A stretch of DNA of 64,000 nucleotides, from the NCBI GenBank assembly GCA_022605955.1, contig JAKCOZ010000003.1, positions 57,226,179 to 57,290,178 of the forward strand, in the 5' to 3' direction. The translations under genes and the position numbers were made by a program. The notes under the pieces were generated by a model, which worked only from the letters and a program-made list of their open reading frames with translations, searched no databases and was not told the origin of the DNA. This document shows, one piece after another, positions 12,651 to 26,097 of the stretch (its first letter is position 1; the number at the start of each line of letters is the position of its first letter). The stretch is from Rallus limicola. Its lineage: Eukaryota; Chordata; Aves; Gruiformes; Rallidae.

Positions 12651-15400
12651 TTCTCTGGGTAACATGTTCCAGTGTCTCACCACCCTCACAGTGAAGAACT
12701 TCTTCCTTATATCTAGCCTAAATCTACCCTCTTCCAGTTTGTAGCCATTACCTCTTGCCTTATCATTACATACCATTGTAAAAAGTCCCTCCCTAGCTTT
12801 CCTATAGGCCCCTTCTGGTACAGAAAGGCTGCTATAAGGTCTCCTCGGAGCCTTCTCTTCTCTTCTCCAGGCTGAACAACCAATCTCTGTCAGGCTCTAT
12901 TTGTAGGGGAAGTGGTCCAGCCCCTTGATCATTTTTGTAGCCTTCCAATGGACAGACTCCAACACCTCCTTCTGTCCTCATGTTGGGGGCACCAGAACAC
13001 AGTGCTCTGGGTGGGGTCTCATGAGAACAGAGCAGAGGGGCAGAATCACTTCCCTGGAACTGCTAGCCATGTTTCTCTTGATGCAGCCCATGATCTGGTT
13101 GGTCTTTTAGGCTGCAAGTGCACATTGCCAGCTCATGTTGAGTTTCTTATGAACAGACAGTCCCAAATTCTCAGCACCACTCTGCATCATTTGGCTGTTG
13201 AACTTCATGAAGTTGCCATGGGCCCACCTTTCAAGCCTGTCCAGTTCCTTCTGGATGGCAAACCCTTTCATCTAGCATGTCAACTGCACTACCCAGTTTA
13301 GTATCACATGCAAACTTGCAAACTTACAAAATGCACTTGATCTCACTGTCCGTGTCACCGACAAAGATGCTGAACAGTAGCGGTGCCACTACCAATCCCT
13401 GAGAAACACTACTTGTCCCTGGTCTCTATTAATTTTGCCACTGTGACCACAGCTCTCTGAGTATGACCATCCAGCCATTTCCTTATCCAGAGAGTAGTTT
13501 GTCCATCAAACCCATATTTATCCAATTTATTGACCAGGTTGTTGTGTAGGACAGTGTCAAACACTTTGAAAAAGTTAAGATAGATGATGTGAGTTGGTCT
13601 TCTTCTATATTGTAGCTCCATCATAAAAGGCCACCAGGTCTGTCAGGCATGATTTGCCCTTGGTGAATCCCTATTTGCTACCACCAGTCACCTCATCTTT
13701 ATTTTCCATGTGCCTTAAAGCCTTCAGAAGGATCTGCTCCATAATCTTGACAGGCCCAAAGACTGACAGAGCTGTAGTTTCCTGTGTCTTCTTTTTTTTC
13801 TTCTTGAAAATGGGGTTTATATTACGCCTTTTCTAGTCAGCAGGAACTTTACTAGACTGCCATGACCTTGCAAATATGATGGGTAGTGGCTTAGCAATTT
13901 CACCACTGGTTCCCTCAGGACCCATGGATGGATCTCATCAGCTCCCATAAATTTGTATACCTTCATGTTTTTAGATGGTCTCAAACCTGATCTTCACTTA
14001 CAGTGGGTGGATCCTCCTTCTCCCAGTTCTTACTATTGCTTTCTGTAACTTTGGTGGTGTGACTAGAGTATGTAGTGGTGAAGACTGAGGTAAAGAAGTT
14101 GTTGAGCACCTCAGTCTTCTCAGAAACCCTTGTGACCAGGTCTCCAGTTTCCCTCTGGAGAGGGTCCACATCTTCCCTAGCCTTACTTCTATGACTGATG
14201 TACCTGTAGAAATTCTTCTTGTTCCCCTTTATGTCTCCTCTTTATGCTAGCTTCAATTCTATCTGGGCTTTTCAGCTTTACTAACCTGGTACCTGGCTCC
14301 TTGGACAGACTCTTTGTATTAACCTGTTCTCACTTCCACTCCCTATAGACATTTTTCTTGCACCCCAGTACGTCCAGGAGTTCATCCATGGAGGCCTCCT
14401 GCCATTCTTGCCCACCTTCCTCTTTTTTAGGATGTGCTAATCCTGGGTTTGGAGGAAATGGTCCTTGAATACTGACCAGCTTTCTTGGGCAGCTCTTCCC
14501 TCCAGAACCTTTTTCACCCTGCCAAGAAGATCCCTGAAGAGGTCAAAGTCTGCTCACTTGAAGTCCAGAGAAGTGGATTTTCTGCACTCCCTCTTTGATC
14601 CCCTGAACATCTTGAATTCTATCATCTCATGATTGTTGCAACCAAGGCTGTCCTTGAGTTTCATATTATTCACTAGCCATTCCTCATTGATGAGGACCAG
14701 GTCCAGTATAGCACCTTTTCTCATTTTTTGCTGTACCACTTGAAAGAAGTAGTTGTCATCTGTGCGTTCCAGGAGCCTCTTGGATTGCTCATGCCCTGCT
14801 GTGCTGTCCTTCCAAGAGATACCAAAATGGGTGAAGTTCCCCATGAGGACCACAGATTGTGAACAGAAACTATTGTTATCTGTTTATATAAGGCCTTATC
14901 CACTCAGTCTTCCTGATCAGGTGCCCTTAGCACATCCCCACTGCACCGTCTCCTTTCACTGCCTTCCCTTTAACCCCAACCCATAAGCTCTCTGACAGCT
15001 CCTCATCCCTCCCTAGGAGGAGTTCCATGGACTCCAGTTGGTCAGTGATACAGAGGGGAACAACTCCTCCCCTTTTCCCCTGCCTGTCTTTTCCTACAGA
15101 TCCTCCATCTATTCCTACACTCCAGTCATGAGAGCCACCCCACTGTGTCTCAGTGATGCCTATGACATCATAGCCTTGTAGCATGTGCACACCTGCACCT
15201 CTTCTTTCTTGTTTCCCATACCTCATGCTAGTGTACAGGCACTTAAACTGGGCCCCATGAAAGCCAATTTTCCTGATGTGGGCCCCAGGTAAGCAGCAGA
15301 CCTCTCTAGATAGTAGGTCAGGGTGACAAAAGAGTGCCTCTGTACTCCTTAGAAGAGAGTCACCCACCACTATCACCCATTGTTTTTTCTTAGGTCATAG
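12651..15400 (-). mobile_element. CR1 LINE, long copy with ORF1-end, endonuclease and RT remnants, part 2
   Basis: Continuation of the CR1 split by the LTR; in total about 2.9 kb of one element. On the minus strand, recognisable pieces in order from 15,376 down are the ORF1-type MIVVGDSLLRSTEA, the endonuclease segments QFKCLYTSMR and GYDVIGITETQWGGSHDWS, the later endonuclease block (14,554-14,853; MGNFTHFGISWKDSTAGHEQ and SLGCNNHEMIEFK), and RT fragments (13,409-13,624; [20 protein letters not shown]). Stops and frameshifts separate them, so the copy is dead. The 5' boundary is not sharp; part of 15,400-15,660 may also belong. Confidence 0.9.
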
Positions 15401-15900
15401 CAGTTGTTATGCAGGGAAGGCAGCCACAGGGGACTTGTTATGCAATGAGGAGCTAGTCTGGCTCCCTTACTCTGGCCTGAGGACTTTCATGTTGCAAATT
15501 CTTTTTCCTCCTCTTTTCCTTTGTAGGAAAGACACTTTGTGGCTCTACTGTGGCATCTCTGGCTCTGAGGGAGGTTTCTTCCTCCTGCTAATCCTGATCC
15601 TTGTCCTAGCCATTTGCCATTTTTCATCACTGTTTTCTTTTCCTTTGCCTTGATGTTCTGGAACAAACTTTTGGAGAGATACCTGTATCTTCCTTGATCT
15701 TAACTAGAGTTGAGTTTTTGTATCCCAAGGAACTCTGGTGGATGGTCATTATTTTCCATGAGCTGAAAACACACTGTGACATAGGGCAGGTGTAGGAAGT
15801 TATGTATAGGACCTGTTTTGCTACAAAAAAGCATGTGAGAAACCCTGAAACCCATTCCTTCTTGTCTTATTGTCCTCAGGTATTTTTGCTTATCATTACA
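15401..15900. other. intergenic, possibly residual CR1 5' part
   Basis: Moderately GC-rich and T-rich sequence just beyond the last recognisable CR1 ORF1 words. It could be the diverged ORF1 of the same element, but I see no diagnostic motif. No gene. Confidence 0.4.
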
Positions 15901-16069
15901 GAACAGGCTGTCCAGAGAGGCCGTGGAGTTGTCTTCTCTGGAGAGATTCAAAACCCACCTAGATGTGTTTATGTGTGACCTAATCTAGGTGATCCTGCTC
16001 TGGCGGGGGTGGGGGTTGGATTAGATGGTCTTTCAAGGTCCCTCACAACCCCTAACATTCTGTGATTCC
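15901..16069 (+). mobile_element. CR1 LINE 3' terminal fragment
   Basis: Sense CR1 end: ACAGGCTGTCCAGAGAGGCC, GAGAGATTCAAAACCCACCT, GATCCTGCTCTGGCGGGGGT and the terminus ACATTCTGTGATTCCT. Same 3'-end type as the copy at 1,196-1,617. Confidence 0.9.
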
Positions 16070-17496
16070 TTGGTCACATTAATTTTTCTAAGATGATACA
16101 AAGGCCTTCATTGTTTGTCACCATTTAATGGTAAACTCGCATCAGCTGAAGCACAATCTTACCTACCTAAGCACTGCTGGTGCTTTATGTGATCAAGTGT
16201 TTGGAGGCTTTTAGTCCCGTACTTCAATATTCATGTGGTATAGTGAGATGTATTTATCTATATAATTTTTTGTTGCGTGACCAATTGTAAAGATCTAAGT
16301 TTCATGAAACAGATGAGCCTTTGCTATATATTTGAAGGGAGTTTGTTTCCGTGGTGAAATAAGTCCTAGAAGTTCTGAAAAAAGTCTATGGGAGAGCTGA
16401 GAAAGAAAAACTCTGCATGAGGTCTGCACCTAGAACAAGTCTGTAGGTTTTGTAGCTCACCTGTAGAAGGAGGTTTGGGAGGAGAAAGAGGAAACTGGAG
16501 GAGAAAGAGGAATCACGAGGAGGCTGCCTTATTTCTTTTATTTCCCATTCCCTCCTCTGCCTGCATTTTGCAATCTGCTGTCCCCAGTGGCACAGTCATT
16601 TCTGGTCTATCAGACCCTTGTGCCTAGCATGGCTAATCAGTAGTCTAAGTTACTCTTTTACTGTAGCAATGAAAGAAAAGCAAATAGTTAAAAAGTGACT
16701 AGGAGTCTTTATAATTGCTGACCTTCAATAGTCTATATAATATGACTTTAGGCCACCGAGTAATAAATAGACTAGTGTAATATTTACAGACATGTCTGGA
16801 ATGCAGTAAGTTCCTCTCTTCTCTTTCACAAAGTCATTAATGGCTCTGTGAGGAATCAGACTACCGCCGTTCATGTTCCCAAAAACATTTTTATCTCTTC
16901 ATGGTTGATGCTGATCTTTCTATTTCATTTTGATTTGTTGTTCTGTGATCCATTTCCCAAATTCCAAGGTTAACAAAATTTTGTAAGGGGTTAAATGTTT
17001 TCAGCAAATTGTTCTGTGAACTCAGTCTTAACCATGGATTCCCCAGCCCAGTGATCAGAAGACCTCTTACAGTCTGTTTCTCAATCAGTTCCTTTCAGGT
17101 GGAAAGAACTATGTTGTTTGTACGAATAGAAATTTCCCACTGAAAGTACACAACTCTCCCTCTTTCCCATTCCAGCAGTTTCCACCGCCTTGTAATTCTG
17201 AACATTGAAGCAAACAAGGAAAAATAGGAAATGTGTTTTGGAGAGCAGAAATGAATGCATACGGGGAAATGGTTTCTTGCTTTCCTTCTTTCTTTGCCTC
17301 TAAGACAAAATCTGAATGTAATGGTGGCTTCTGATAACCTCATCACTGCAGAAAGAAACAGTGGTCTTTGATCATTAAGCTCTATTGCATACACAGGATT
17401 TTCTTATAAGAAATGGGAGAGATTATTTCCAAAGAATACAAATCAGCACTTTTGAAGAAGCAGAGCAGATTCTTAATATTGTAGAGTTTCATTAAC
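16070..17496. other. intergenic, no gene; small tandem duplication
   Basis: AT-rich unique DNA. GGAGGAGAAAGAGGAA occurs twice with a 19-base period (16,478-16,512). Nothing else recognised. Confidence 0.6.
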
Positions 17497-17935
17497 CATA
17501 GAATCATAGAATTGTAAGAGTTGGAAGGGACCTCGAGAGATCATCGGGTCCAACTCCCCTGCCAAAGCAGCTCCCTAGCTCATATTGCACAGGGAGGCCT
17601 CCAGACGGGTCTTGAATCTCTCCAGAGAAGGAGACTCCACAACCTCCTTGGGCAGCCTTTCCCAGGCTCCGTCACCCTCACTGTGTAAAAGTTCTTCCCC
17701 ATGTTGGTGCGGAACTTCCTGTGCTCCAACTTGCAGCCATTGCCCCTTGTCCTGTCTCCACAGAGCACTGAAAAAGGGGCTGGCTGATTCCCCCTGCATC
17801 CCCTGCTTAAGATAATTATAGACTTTAATTAGATCCCCCCTTAGTCTTCTCTTCTCAAGGCTGAATAGTCCCAACTCACTCAGCCTTTCCTCATAGGGGA
17901 GATGCTCCAAGCCCTTAATCATCTTCGTCGCCCTT
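17497..17935 (-). mobile_element. CR1 LINE 3' end, young subfamily
   Basis: Reverse CR1 starting with CATAGAATCATAGAATTG. The minus strand reads [20 protein letters not shown] followed by [20 protein letters not shown], the conserved C-terminus of CR1 ORF2. Around 17,640-17,770 it differs from the complement of the copy at 24,687-24,785 by about one base in 100, so the two belong to one recently active subfamily. Confidence 0.93.
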
Positions 17936-20900
17936 AAAAAGTAAAGTAATTGTTTGCAGCTGCGCATTTAAGCTATTTCCTTTAAATCCTGTGGGACTGA
18001 AGGCAGAAAGTCTTTATGCCAATTTTTATGTATCATAGTTTTGGATATAAACACCTTTACTGTGGTCCCCAACCCACTTTTGGTTTGTTTCTGGTTTATT
18101 CCAAATACAGACAATGCACACAGCCACTTAATATTCCAAACAAAAAAAATAAAATCATAAGGAATTAAAAGAATTTACAGAAAATGCATCATTCAAATTC
18201 TGACACAGCAAAAGAAAAGTATTGTTGTAAGAGGTGAGTACTGGACAGTCCGTGAAATCTGTGTCTGCATCAGGTCACACCTACTTTACAAAGGTAGAAT
18301 TAAGCTCGGGTAGACTCCCTGTCATATAATTCCACAGTCTGAGTTAAATCTGGGATTCAGAATCCACAGGGTTTTTCATTCCAGTTTGTAATTCGCTTTG
18401 ATTTTAAATGTATGCTAGTTACACAGTGACTCAGCAAAGAATGTGGCCCATGAGAACATTAAAGAACTGTTGCCCTCAGCTAAACTCATTTACTTTATAA
18501 TATTTACATTGTGGAGCTAAATTTGACTTTCAATAGAATGCTTTTACCTTTCACATAACTATTCCGTGTGACAGACCTCACTTCCTTGGAAAACAACAGC
18601 ATCAAATAAGTAAAAGCCTACAGCATTTTGAACACAACCCAGAGATGTCAGATCCAAACAATATCTATTTTCCAAACACTATGTGGAATGGAGAGTGAAT
18701 GGAAATTTTTTTGGAAGGCATTTCTCTGTGAGGTCAGTACAAAGGCGATTATCACACTTGGTTATTTTTGCACAATAGCGAATAAGGAAATGTGAGAAAT
18801 CTGTCTCATGTTATCATCTTCCTCTGATATTGGACAAGCTATTCTTGGATTAGTTCGGCAATTTCTTTCCCTTCCATTCCTGCCCCTTCCATTTCTGCAC
18901 ATGTGCAATAAACATCTGTGTTAAGGCAGTGACACACTTCTCACTTCAGACCCATTCCTTTCCCTTTTTAGGGAGAGCTGCTCTCTAGAGGACTCAACAA
19001 GTGGCAGCATGTTAGTATTTATTTGCACTTATTATAGAAAAGACAATTTTTCAGCACTATAACGTCACTGTTTGGATGAGAGCATGAAATACAGAGAGGA
19101 ATCAGACTGCAATTAAAGGTCATTTTAATCCTGCCTAAATTCAATCCACTTTGCCAAATGTTTCTGTCTGGCAGAACCACTGCAGATCATACACAGTAAG
19201 GAGGAAAAGAGATGTGAATAGACATATCTTAGGTAAATTTGTCTTCAGCAAAGTAAGGGAAGGAACTGAACTCTTCTCAAAACCACCGTGTTGTTTGTTG
19301 AGCTAGGCAGTATGCTGGGAGAAAACTTTTCTGAAGCAGAGATTGGGATTACACAAGAGGTCAACAGTAGAGACTCAGCTAAATACATTTTTCTCAGAAA
19401 GAATTTATCACTGTGTCCCACAGAATCTGTGTAATACATCATGTTTGGTAACTGCTGCAGTACCGGTCATGTCTGGCAAGTAGTAATACTTCCATTTCAG
19501 GTTATCCTTCAGTACTCTCATTTCCCCGTTACTTTTTATTGCAATATTCCAATAACAGATTTATCTGCACAGGCATTTGTGAAAGAGAAGCACACACAAT
19601 CCAGATTCCTTCTCCCATAGACAAGTGACTTTTTCTCCCACAGACAAAGAGATGACTTTTGCTACACAGCTTTGTGTTTCTCCATGACATATTTTTACTT
19701 CTGTTACTACAAAAATACAAATTGCTCTCTTTGCATACACAAGAAATAAAATGAGTAGTGCGCAAAGTAAGTGCTTGCACAACCTGAAAAGGCATGGCAC
19801 ATGAGACAGAAAAGCCATGTAAACAGTAAAAGTGAAGGACTAAGAGAAAAACTAGGGAAGCTGTGACAGAAGGAGAAGCAGAATGTAAGCCAAGGCTTAC
19901 ATGGTTTCCAGCATATTTCTACTTTGCAAAATGTATTTGTTTCTCCCTTTATCTCCTTCATTTCTCACTGGGCTTTTGTTTGCCACTCTTTTCCTCTTTA
20001 GCAAGAAAGACAAATTACTCTGCTGCAGCCTGTGTCTCTGTGGTACGTATCTGCCCACATGCTGAAAGTATCTTTGTCATGTGCACAGATGGTCAGAACT
20101 GCACCTCCATTTCCCTGCGATAATCTCACAGCAGCTGATTTATCCCTTGCAACCCATAAGGCTTTTGTTCCTTTGTTCTGTTTTGCATACCCTCCTTTTA
20201 GCTGCATCATCTGCAGCCATGCAGAGGCTTCCTTCTGGAGGTGAGGCCCTGGGATTTCCTTCTGCTCACCTTCAAGTCTCACTACATTTTTTGCACTGTG
20301 ACACGGCTTTGAGTATCTTTCTTGATTAAGTCCTAGCTGTCGTTTAACTCCAGCAGTTTAACACTTGATGTTTTCTAGAAAACATACAAGGGCACCCAGA
20401 ATCAACATATGATTGTCATTACTCTCGACCAGACCTTTTATATCCTGCTTTCAAATGACAAATTGGGATAATTTGAGATTAATTTAAGGAGCCTGTCTTG
20501 CAGATTTTGTACTATTTTACTGTTCACAGTGATGGCACAGGAATATCTGTGTTTCTTAGTTTGCTCCCCTTATGACTTACTTGCTTTTTTAAATGCTTGA
20601 AATCAGAAACTGAGTCTTCAGTTGGTTCTCCTATATTTTCTGCCTTTTTTGGAAATGTTTTTTTGAGCAGTCTCATTAAGATTCCTTCATCTTTCACTTT
20701 TTTGGCTTAAGATGCACCCAAGCTGCACCACTTCTGCAGTCTGCTAAACTGCAGCCCCTTCTAGAAACAAAATCACAGTCTGTTTTACATTTACCAACAT
20801 CTTATAAGTAAAGGAAAAATTCTGGTTCAGTATATTTTTATTTCTATTGTACAGTGTCCTAAATGATTTATCAGAATCCCAGTATTCTTTTCACCCCATT

Positions 20901-21787
20901 ATTGGCCACTCCACATTTTTGAATGAACCCAAAAGTCTTGCTATCATGTCTCCAGCATTAACTATAAGTGGATGGCTGAGGAAAAGTATAAAGGAAAGCA
21001 AATATTTCCCAATACTACTTTCCTGGCTCCCATACTTTTCGTCTCAGGACTTTACTAAGCTGGATGTGGTTTCCACATACTTAATAACTCCTACTGGATC
21101 CTTCCACCCTGAACTTGTCCAGTCATCACTTGAATCCTGAAAAACTCCCACCTACCAAACCATCCTTCTGCAAGGAGCTCTGTGGTGTAAAGTACCACCT
21201 TCTCTTGCCTGAGCCTATGTGCATCAACTCACTTGAAATTCTCTGGTTCTTTTACTGGAAAAAGAGTGGGTCCTTTTCACCCCTCTCATGACTTTTGCGA
21301 TTTTATAGACCACTAGCATATCTCCCCATCTGTCTCTTTTCTGCAACAAAGAATGTTGGATTATGAAGGAATTTCCATATTTTTGTGACAAGGGATGCAC
21401 ACTTTTAAATATTGAGTAGCCTACATGTCTGGGAATGAAGTTTGTCCTTTAATGTAAAGCTTCTCCTCTACCTGTGGAAGTTCACCACTTTCAACCTCTG
21501 ACTCCACCACGTTTATACTCAACTTTCTTGACCCAATGTATTTACTTTGAGTTGGTCTGTAAGTATCTGTGCTCCTGAAGTCTTACTGAATAATAAATAC
21601 ACCTACAGTTTTCTAGCAGGCAAAGAGAAGCTCTGTTCTTCAATTTCAGTGTGAATTTAATAAGAACATAATTTTCAATTAAGAGTTTAAGGAGTAAAAG
21701 GAAACAGACCCACCAACAATTTTCCAGATGACAGAGTACAGTAAGTCTCACAATCCACATGAATTTGCAACGAACTGTTTATTGATT
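17936..21787. other. intergenic, no gene recognised
   Basis: 3.9 kb of AT-rich DNA with overlapping short frames on both strands (densest at 19,530-20,330) but no domain or conserved splice architecture. No recognised repeat. Confidence 0.55.
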
Positions 21788-22802
21788 GTGATCATCTAGT
21801 CCAACTGTCCCCCTACCACCTACTTTACTTACTAAACAATGTCCCTAAGTACTTCATCTAATCTTTATCTGAGGGACAGTGATTCCTCCACCTCCCTGAT
21901 CAACCCATTCCAATGCCCAACCACTCTTTCTGAGAATCAATTTCCCTTAATTTCTAAGCTGAACTTTCCCTGATACAACTTGCATCCATTCCCTTTTGTC
22001 CTGTCACTAGTTATCTGCAAGGAGAGACTGGCCCCCAGCCCACCACAACCTCCTTTCTGGTAGTTGTCAAGAGCTAAAAGGTCTCCCCTGAGCCTCCTCT
22101 TCTCCAGGCTAAACAGTCCCAGTTTTCTTAGCCACACTAAAACTTGTGTTCCAGAACCTTCACCAGCTGTGTTTCCCTTCTCTGGACAGGCTCCAGGGCC
22201 TTGATGTCTTTCTCACAGTCTCACTGGAGCTAAGTAGGGTAAGATCACCTCCCAGGTCCTGCTGGCTACACTATTCCTCATAACAGCCAGGTTGCCTTAG
22301 GCCTTCCTGGCCACCTGGGCACACTACTGGCTTGTGTTCAGGTGAGTGTCAACCAATACCCTCAGATTCTTTTCCTCTCTACAGCTTTCCAGACACCCTG
22401 CTCCAAGTCTGTAGCGTTGCCGGGGGTTGTTACAAGCAAAGGGCAGGAGCCAGCACTTCACCATGTCAAACTTCATCCCATTGGCCTCTGCCCATCAATT
22501 CAACCTGTTCAGGTCCCTCTGGAAGGCCTTCATACCCTCCAGCAGATCAACATTTTCCCCCAACTTTGGTGTTGCCTGCAAAGTTACTGAGGGTGCACTC
22601 AATTCCCTCATGCAAATCATTAATAAAGATATTAAAGAGGATGGGCCACAACACAGACCCCTCCAGCTAGATTTAACTCCATTCACCACCACTCCCTGGG
22701 CCTGGCCATCCCACTAGTTTTTAGCCCAGCAAAGAGTGTACCTGTCTAAGCCATGGGCCACCAGCTTCTCCAGGAGAATACTGTGTGCAACTGTGTCAAA
22801 GG
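21788..22802 (-). mobile_element. CR1 LINE fragment, sister of the 4,887 copy
   Basis: Reverse CR1 opening ATCATCTAGTCCAACTGTCC and CCCTACCACCTACTTTACTT, the same 3' type as the element at 4,887. It is 5'-truncated at GTGTCAAAGG. The two copies match closely over hundreds of bases but differ in internal indels, so they are separate insertions of one subfamily, not an obvious segmental duplication. Confidence 0.92.
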
Positions 22803-24393
22803 CGCATATGCACAGGCAGATTAATTTAATGCAACATAGAAAACCAATAGCAATACAATTACATAATTACAGCCTCACAAATAACTGAGCCCAAAATGTC
22901 TTCCCTGTACAAGTTGTCAGTGTTGAAGTCAAGGAGAGCTACACCCAAATATAGAAGGGCTGAATTTGACTCTTCCTGCCTGCAGGGAGCATGCTGGACT
23001 CCACACTACTACTTCAGCTGCACTTGCCAACATGTCCTCAGGCAAAAACTTTTTAGTATCAATAAATAATGAGTTTCAAATTTGCATCCTATCATACTGC
23101 CTTCTAGTAAGATAAGCATTTGCATGTAGTAGTCTGATTAATCCAGATTCATGGTAAGCACAGAATATTCTGTTCCATTTGTACACTACACCCTAAGTGA
23201 CCCACTTTATCTATCTGTAGAGACACATATTTGAAAGCTTTGGAATAAACCCAAGTATTATCTGATCCGCCCTGTTGCATTCATTGGGAGATTTATTTCT
23301 GCACTGATCTCACAAAGACCTTCTCCCATCTACTAGTGAATGCTACTCAGCTGATTGGCACTATCCTGGCTGCATGGCATTTTCAGATAAATCTTTGATA
23401 GCACTCCAGAGATACCCACAAGGAGAATACCATCTGTGCCTGTGATACCTGCCTTCGCATAATGCTAGTCTTAAAAATACTGATTACAGTCTTTTTCAAT
23501 ATAGACCTGACATCAATAGAGACAGGTAGGACAGTGTGTAGCTGCAGGTACATGCTGTGCTGCTGTTACAGGAGGCATTTTCCTCCTGTCCTTGCCCGCA
23601 GAAAGGTGGTCACTGACACTTATAATTGCAGACTAGCTACAGTGTTTCCTGCCACAGGGACATGAAGCCTAAAGTTAGCAAAATGAAGCCCATGAGGCAG
23701 CAATATCCTTACAGCTCTGCTAGCCAAGACAGACGCCCTTTATATTGTATCCCCAGAGCCTCTCCTACAAAAGCAAGAGGATTTGCAGCAATACCTTGTC
23801 TAAGCAGCTGGATTTAACATCCTGTATAGAAAGAAATGAGAAAACCTCCAAAAGATCTCCAGCATTCTAAGAGATCCTGAAGATTTGCAGCCTTCCTATC
23901 ACAGCAACACCTACTGCAAAGCCCTGCAAACTCTGCAGACTGCTACAGCAGCTCCCACAGAGCCCAAAACTAGCCATAGGTAGATAGGTACCCGGCTAAT
24001 GATCCTTTACTGTGTTCATGATGGATAAACTGTTCCACCCTTACTCTAGGGAATACAGCTTATTTAGGCACACCCTCCAGCTGAGTCAGACGTGCCACAG
24101 AATGTAAAAGGTCCCTTTATTCTTACCAGGATGCAGATGGCTTTAACCCTTCCATTAGCAATCTATGTGCCAATTTTAATTTGATCTTTAATTGCCAAGA
24201 GACATTTAAACAGTTCAATCCCATCTCTGAACAACAGAAGTTGTAGACATAGGACTCTTAAAAATAACTTGAGCTTAAACATTGAGGGTCACCAGTGTGC
24301 TGGCAGAGGGATAGAGATTTTTTTTTGCCCTGACATCTATCACAGTTAGAAATAAATGGATGACCACATCAGTTAAATCCCATTCAGGAGGAG
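22803..24393. other. intergenic, no gene recognised
   Basis: AT-rich DNA between two CR1 copies. Short frames only; no RNA gene or repeat recognised. Confidence 0.6.
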
Positions 24394-24958
24394 TAGTCAG
24401 CATGGATTCACCAAGGGGAGATCATGCTCGACCAACCTCATAGCCTTCTACGATCTCATCACCAGCTGGGTGGAAGGAGGGATGGAGGGAGATCAGTATA
24501 AAAGGACAGGGATCTCCTGGAGAGAGTCCAGAGAAGGGCTACAAAGATGATTAAGGGCCTGGAGCATCTCCCCTATGAGGAAAGGCTGAGTGAGCTGGGA
24601 CTATTCAGCCTAGAGAAAAGAAGACTAAGGGGGGACCTTATTAATGTTAATAAATATATTAAGCATGGGATGCAGCCCCCTTTTCAGTGCACTGTGGAGA
24701 CAGGACAAGGGGCAATGGCTGCAAGTTGGAGCACAGGAAGTTCCGCACCAACATGGGGAAGAACTTTTACACAGTGAGGGTGACAGAGCCTCGACAGTCT
24801 TCCCAAGGAGGTGGTGGAGTGTCCTCTGGAGATATTCAAGACCTGTCTGGACGCCTCCCTGTGCAATATGAGCTAGGGAGGTGCTTTGGCAGGAGGGTTG
24901 GACCCGATGATCTCTCGAGGTCCCTTCCAACCCCTACAATTCTATGATTCCATGATTC
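24394..24958 (+). mobile_element. CR1 LINE with internal deletion, young subfamily
   Basis: Sense CR1. It begins in the RT domain (words for HGFTKGRSCSTNLIAF are readable from CAGCATGGATTCACCAAGGG) and jumps near 24,498 to the ORF2 end (TATAAAAGGACAGGGATCTC), losing the intervening RT. It then runs through the ORF2 C-terminus and 3' UTR to ATTCTATGATTCCATGATTC. Confidence 0.93.
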
Positions 24959-26097
24959 ACTTTTAATCTGTAGGGGGGTTTTCCTCCTGTACCATAACAT
25001 ATACTGACTCATTTTTATAAGGTCCATTTATGCAAATTCTGCATTGCTTTCCAATTACATCAGATTATCTCAGGATTTCCTCACAGTATGTCAATTACTT
25101 CTCTATATGTATTCTTAACTGAATGCAGATTAGATCTTCCCTGCCACACCAATTAAAGATGACACTGACAAATGATGCATAGGATGCTAACACAGTTAAA
25201 AAATAGTATTATCATATTAAAAGTAGTAGCTACTGATGCAATTAAACACACAATTATAATTTATCTTGGTTTATTACAAAAAATGTTTATCTCATTAACT
25301 ATTGAATTTCAGTCACTAATTATATACATTAGAAGTGCTTTCCTATTATGTGAATACAAGTTCCCATTTGAGATCACTGATTCTTATTTAAATTCTACTA
25401 TCAATACATCTTCCTTTTATTTTTATGTTAAATTGCCTTCATTATCTGTCTGTAGTTCTCTACATACACAGGAACACACCCATACTTGTATGCAATCTCG
25501 TCACTTCAAGTAATATGAGTTTCCAAGTATATAGTTACATTATTTGGCTCCTTTTTCCTCTTTGGAATGCATCTTTCAACGAACAGAAAAGCAGCAGAAG
25601 CAAGAGTTGCAACACACATGGCCAGTCCTCAATCAATATTGTCTAAATCAATCTTCCTCAAAAGGAAACTATTCACAAGCTATTCAGAACATTCAGTTCC
25701 CCATATTGCTACAGCTGTAATGCTGATCTGTTAATGAACAAATATCTCTGTGTCATAATTATCTTACTCAATTTTCACTTCTCCAGGAACCAACTTGAGT
25801 TGCAGTCCTGGAAGCGGTACGTGAGTCACTCTGCACTTCCATGGGCTAGTCACATTCATAAAGCTACACAGGCAGGAGTGGAACCTAACTAGTTTGGATC
25901 AAATTTTGAATAGTCTGTCCTCACTGGGACAGGGAAACACTCAAAGGGGGCCCTTGACTGTGGGTCCTCCACTTGAGCAATGTGTTGGGAAAGGTCTAGC
26001 AGGCGGTAACACTTCTTCATTTCCTTATCTGGTAAGGTCCTCTAGCTCCCAGAGGAATACTGGCCATTCACATACCATGATACCCAGAAGAAGCGGT
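24959..26097. other. intergenic, no gene recognised
   Basis: Very AT-rich (notably 25,190-25,430), no gene or repeat recognised. Confidence 0.6.
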
